DNA from: 34-65-8 sp963529855
GTDB taxonomy: Bacteria; Pseudomonadota; Alphaproteobacteria; Sphingomonadales; Sphingomonadaceae
Reading direction: 5' to 3'
DNA: 64,000 bases
NCBI GenBank assembly: GCA_963529855.1
Contig: CAURZK010000002.1
Span: 186,001-250,000 of the forward strand
In this document: positions 62,977 to 64,000 of the stretch, one piece after another
Numbering within the stretch: the stretch's first letter is position 1
Layout of the letters: every line of letters starts with the position of its first letter
The notes under the pieces: generated by a model
What the model saw: the letters and a program-made list of their open reading frames with translations, nothing else
What the model was told of the DNA's origin: nothing
Database searches by the model: none
Translations under genes and position numbers: made by a program

Positions 62977-63275
62977 CGGGGTCTCTCCCACAAAAATAGA
63001 TCGGAGGCATTCTAAGAAGAGGAATGCCGGTCAAGCGCGCTAGTGCCGCGTCGGCTCCGGCATTGCAAATTCTTATGCGGCGGGCGTGCTGAACGCCCTT
63101 TGAATAAGGCATACATCGCCGGTTCGCCGGCTGCGCTGACAGCACGCTCCGCAAATGTGGAAAACGCCCTGATTCCGGCCCGTCTCACCGCGTGGAAAGT
63201 GGCGATTTCGGGGCGGGTGTCCTACATTGCAGCGATCCGGCGCCGAATGCGCCAATACATCCGGAAGATCCTTTC
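62977..63275. other. Intergenic region between the TPR-like gene and gyrA
   Basis: No gene is supported in these 299 nt. It holds two short hairpins, GGGCGT/ACGCCC at 63082-63098 followed by TTT, and GCCGG-TTCG-CCGGC at 63118-63131. It must carry both divergent promoters. Several short open frames here lack start signals and family likeness. Confidence 0.6.
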
Positions 63276-64000
63276 TTGAACGACCTTACCGACACCCCAG
63301 CACCCGCGTTTGCACCCGATGAATTCGAGCGGATCGATATCGTCGAAGAGATGAAGACCAGCTATCTCGATTACGCGATGAGCGTGATCGTAAGCCGCGC
63401 ACTGCCCGACGTGCGCGATGGTCTCAAGCCGGTCCACCGCCGTATCCTTTTCGCCAGCCAGGAAGGCGGCTTCGTCGCCGGGCGGCCCTATCGCAAGAGC
63501 GCGAAGATCGTCGGCGACGTCATGGGTAACTACCACCCTCACGGCGATGCGGCGATCTACGACGCGCTGGCTCGAATGACGCAGGACTGGTCGCTGCGGG
63601 TGCCGCTGGTCGATGGCCAGGGCAACTTCGGCTCGATGGACCCCGATCCCCCGGCCTCCATGCGATATACCGAGGCGCGCCTTGCCAAGGTCGCCAACAG
63701 CCTGCTCGACGATCTCGACAAGGATACGGTCGACTTCACCGATAACTATGACGGTTCGCGGCAGGAGCCGACCGTCCTTCCGGCGCGCTTCCCCAATCTG
63801 CTGGTCAATGGTGCGGGCGGTATTGCGGTCGGCATGGCGACCAACATTCCGCCGCATAACCTTGGCGAGGTGATCGACGGCTGCTTCGCCTATATGGACA
63901 ACCCCGGTATCTCGAGCGAGGAATTGCACGAGATCATCCCCGGGCCGGATTTTCCCACCGCCCCGCTCATCCTGGGCAAGTCGGGCGCCCGTGCCGCCTA
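63276..64000 (+). CDS. gyrA: DNA gyrase subunit A, N-terminal part (runs off the window)
   Basis: GyrA forms the DNA-cleaving half of gyrase. The visible 241 residues cover the start of the breakage-reunion domain: SYLDYAMSVIVSRALPDVRDGLKPVHRRILF, GDVMGNYHPHGDAAIYDALARM, and DGQGNFGSMDPDPPASMRYTEARL, whose Arg-Tyr includes the catalytic Tyr. Start is TTG 63276 with GGAAG about 9 nt ahead; no ATG or GTG lies upstream in frame, and ATG 63351 would cut the conserved N terminus. The quinolone-region Ser (83 in E. coli) is Ala here. Confidence 0.96.
   Translation, partial: MNDLTDTPAPAFAPDEFERIDIVEEMKTSYLDYAMSVIVSRALPDVRDGLKPVHRRILFASQEGGFVAGRPYRKSAKIVGDVMGNYHPHGDAAIYDALARMTQDWSLRVPLVDGQGNFGSMDPDPPASMRYTEARLAKVANSLLDDLDKDTVDFTDNYDGSRQEPTVLPARFPNLLVNGAGGIAVGMATNIPPHNLGEVIDGCFAYMDNPGISSEELHEIIPGPDFPTAPLILGKSGARAA

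Noticed and set aside
63043..63279. 78-residue ORF upstream of gyrA
   Set aside because: No start signal or family likeness; it overlaps the gyrA start and ribosome site.

Overview
The window is a GC-rich, gene-dense stretch of an alphaproteobacterial chromosome. The gene content and protein style point to the Sphingomonadales, most likely the Erythrobacteraceae (Erythrobacter/Altererythrobacter-like). The signs are an ntrBC-ntrYX cluster headed by a dusB/nifR3 gene, a tandem-domain Hfq, a fused IspDF, an archaeal-type prolyl-tRNA synthetase, PhaR, and split-off pyruvate dehydrogenase E2 and E3 genes. Almost all of it is core chromosome. I see no insertion sequence, prophage, integrative element or CRISPR array. 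Family names come from motif recognition by eye, without database searches.

Layout. 1-2858 (minus): rph, rdgB, hemW and the start of xerC, tightly coupled. 2935-7557 (plus): hrcA, grpE, a DUF885 peptidase and threonine synthase. 7567-8573 (minus): a PCuAC copper-chaperone lipoprotein and a small HExxH protein. 8744-11882 (plus): dnaK and dnaJ behind a near-perfect RpoH promoter. 11879-14194 (minus): a patatin. 14266-21523 (plus): radA, cvpA, an IscU-like scaffold, an MHS-family transporter, alr, phaR and proS. 21604-26160 (plus): an M28 peptidase, two small envelope proteins and rnr. 26157-26609 (minus): a universal stress protein. 26744-32232 (plus): PDH E2, a small membrane protein, a thioesterase, a doubtful repeat-bearing ORF, lpd and a Kef-type antiporter. 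32241-34181 (minus): acs. 34328-38432 (minus): a compact archaic (Csu-like) chaperone-usher locus. 38619-38708: tRNA-Ser(UGA). 38852-46893 (plus): a peptidoglycan block (MltB, degenerate RlpA, DacA) running into tmk, holB, metG, tatD, an MBL hydrolase and a 56-residue membrane protein. 47000-47770 (plus): mazG. 47767-56990 (minus): hflX, hfq, ntrX, ntrY, ntrC, ntrB and dusB. 57068-58736 (plus): ispDF and cinA. 58697-60097 (minus): a COQ10/RatA-like protein and lipA. 60157-61561 (plus): carbonic anhydrase and a NYN protein. 61621-62976 (minus): a TPR-like envelope protein. 63276-64000 (plus): the start of gyrA.

How the genes work together. The heat-shock set (hrcA-grpE, dnaK-dnaJ) covers regulation and the DnaK cycle. 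The ntr block with hfq-hflX is a nitrogen and post-transcriptional regulation hub. E2, E3, LipA and Acs meet at acetyl-CoA and lipoate. MltB, RlpA-like and DacA remodel the septal wall.

Most notable: (1) one Hfq chain with two Sm domains whose second copy has diverged; (2) two genes (hflX and the HExxH protein) whose reading frames extend upstream to a CTG that overlaps the preceding TGA stop, with no ATG, GTG or TTG available; (3) a 21-bp-period repeat array and a palindrome in front of lpd; (4) a perfect 12-bp hairpin that buries the start codon of the M28 peptidase; (5) an RlpA homologue lacking its catalytic Asp; (6) strong regulatory palindromes in front of phaR and ntrY. I did not find a clear-cut new multi-gene system; the best candidates for new biology are the items above.
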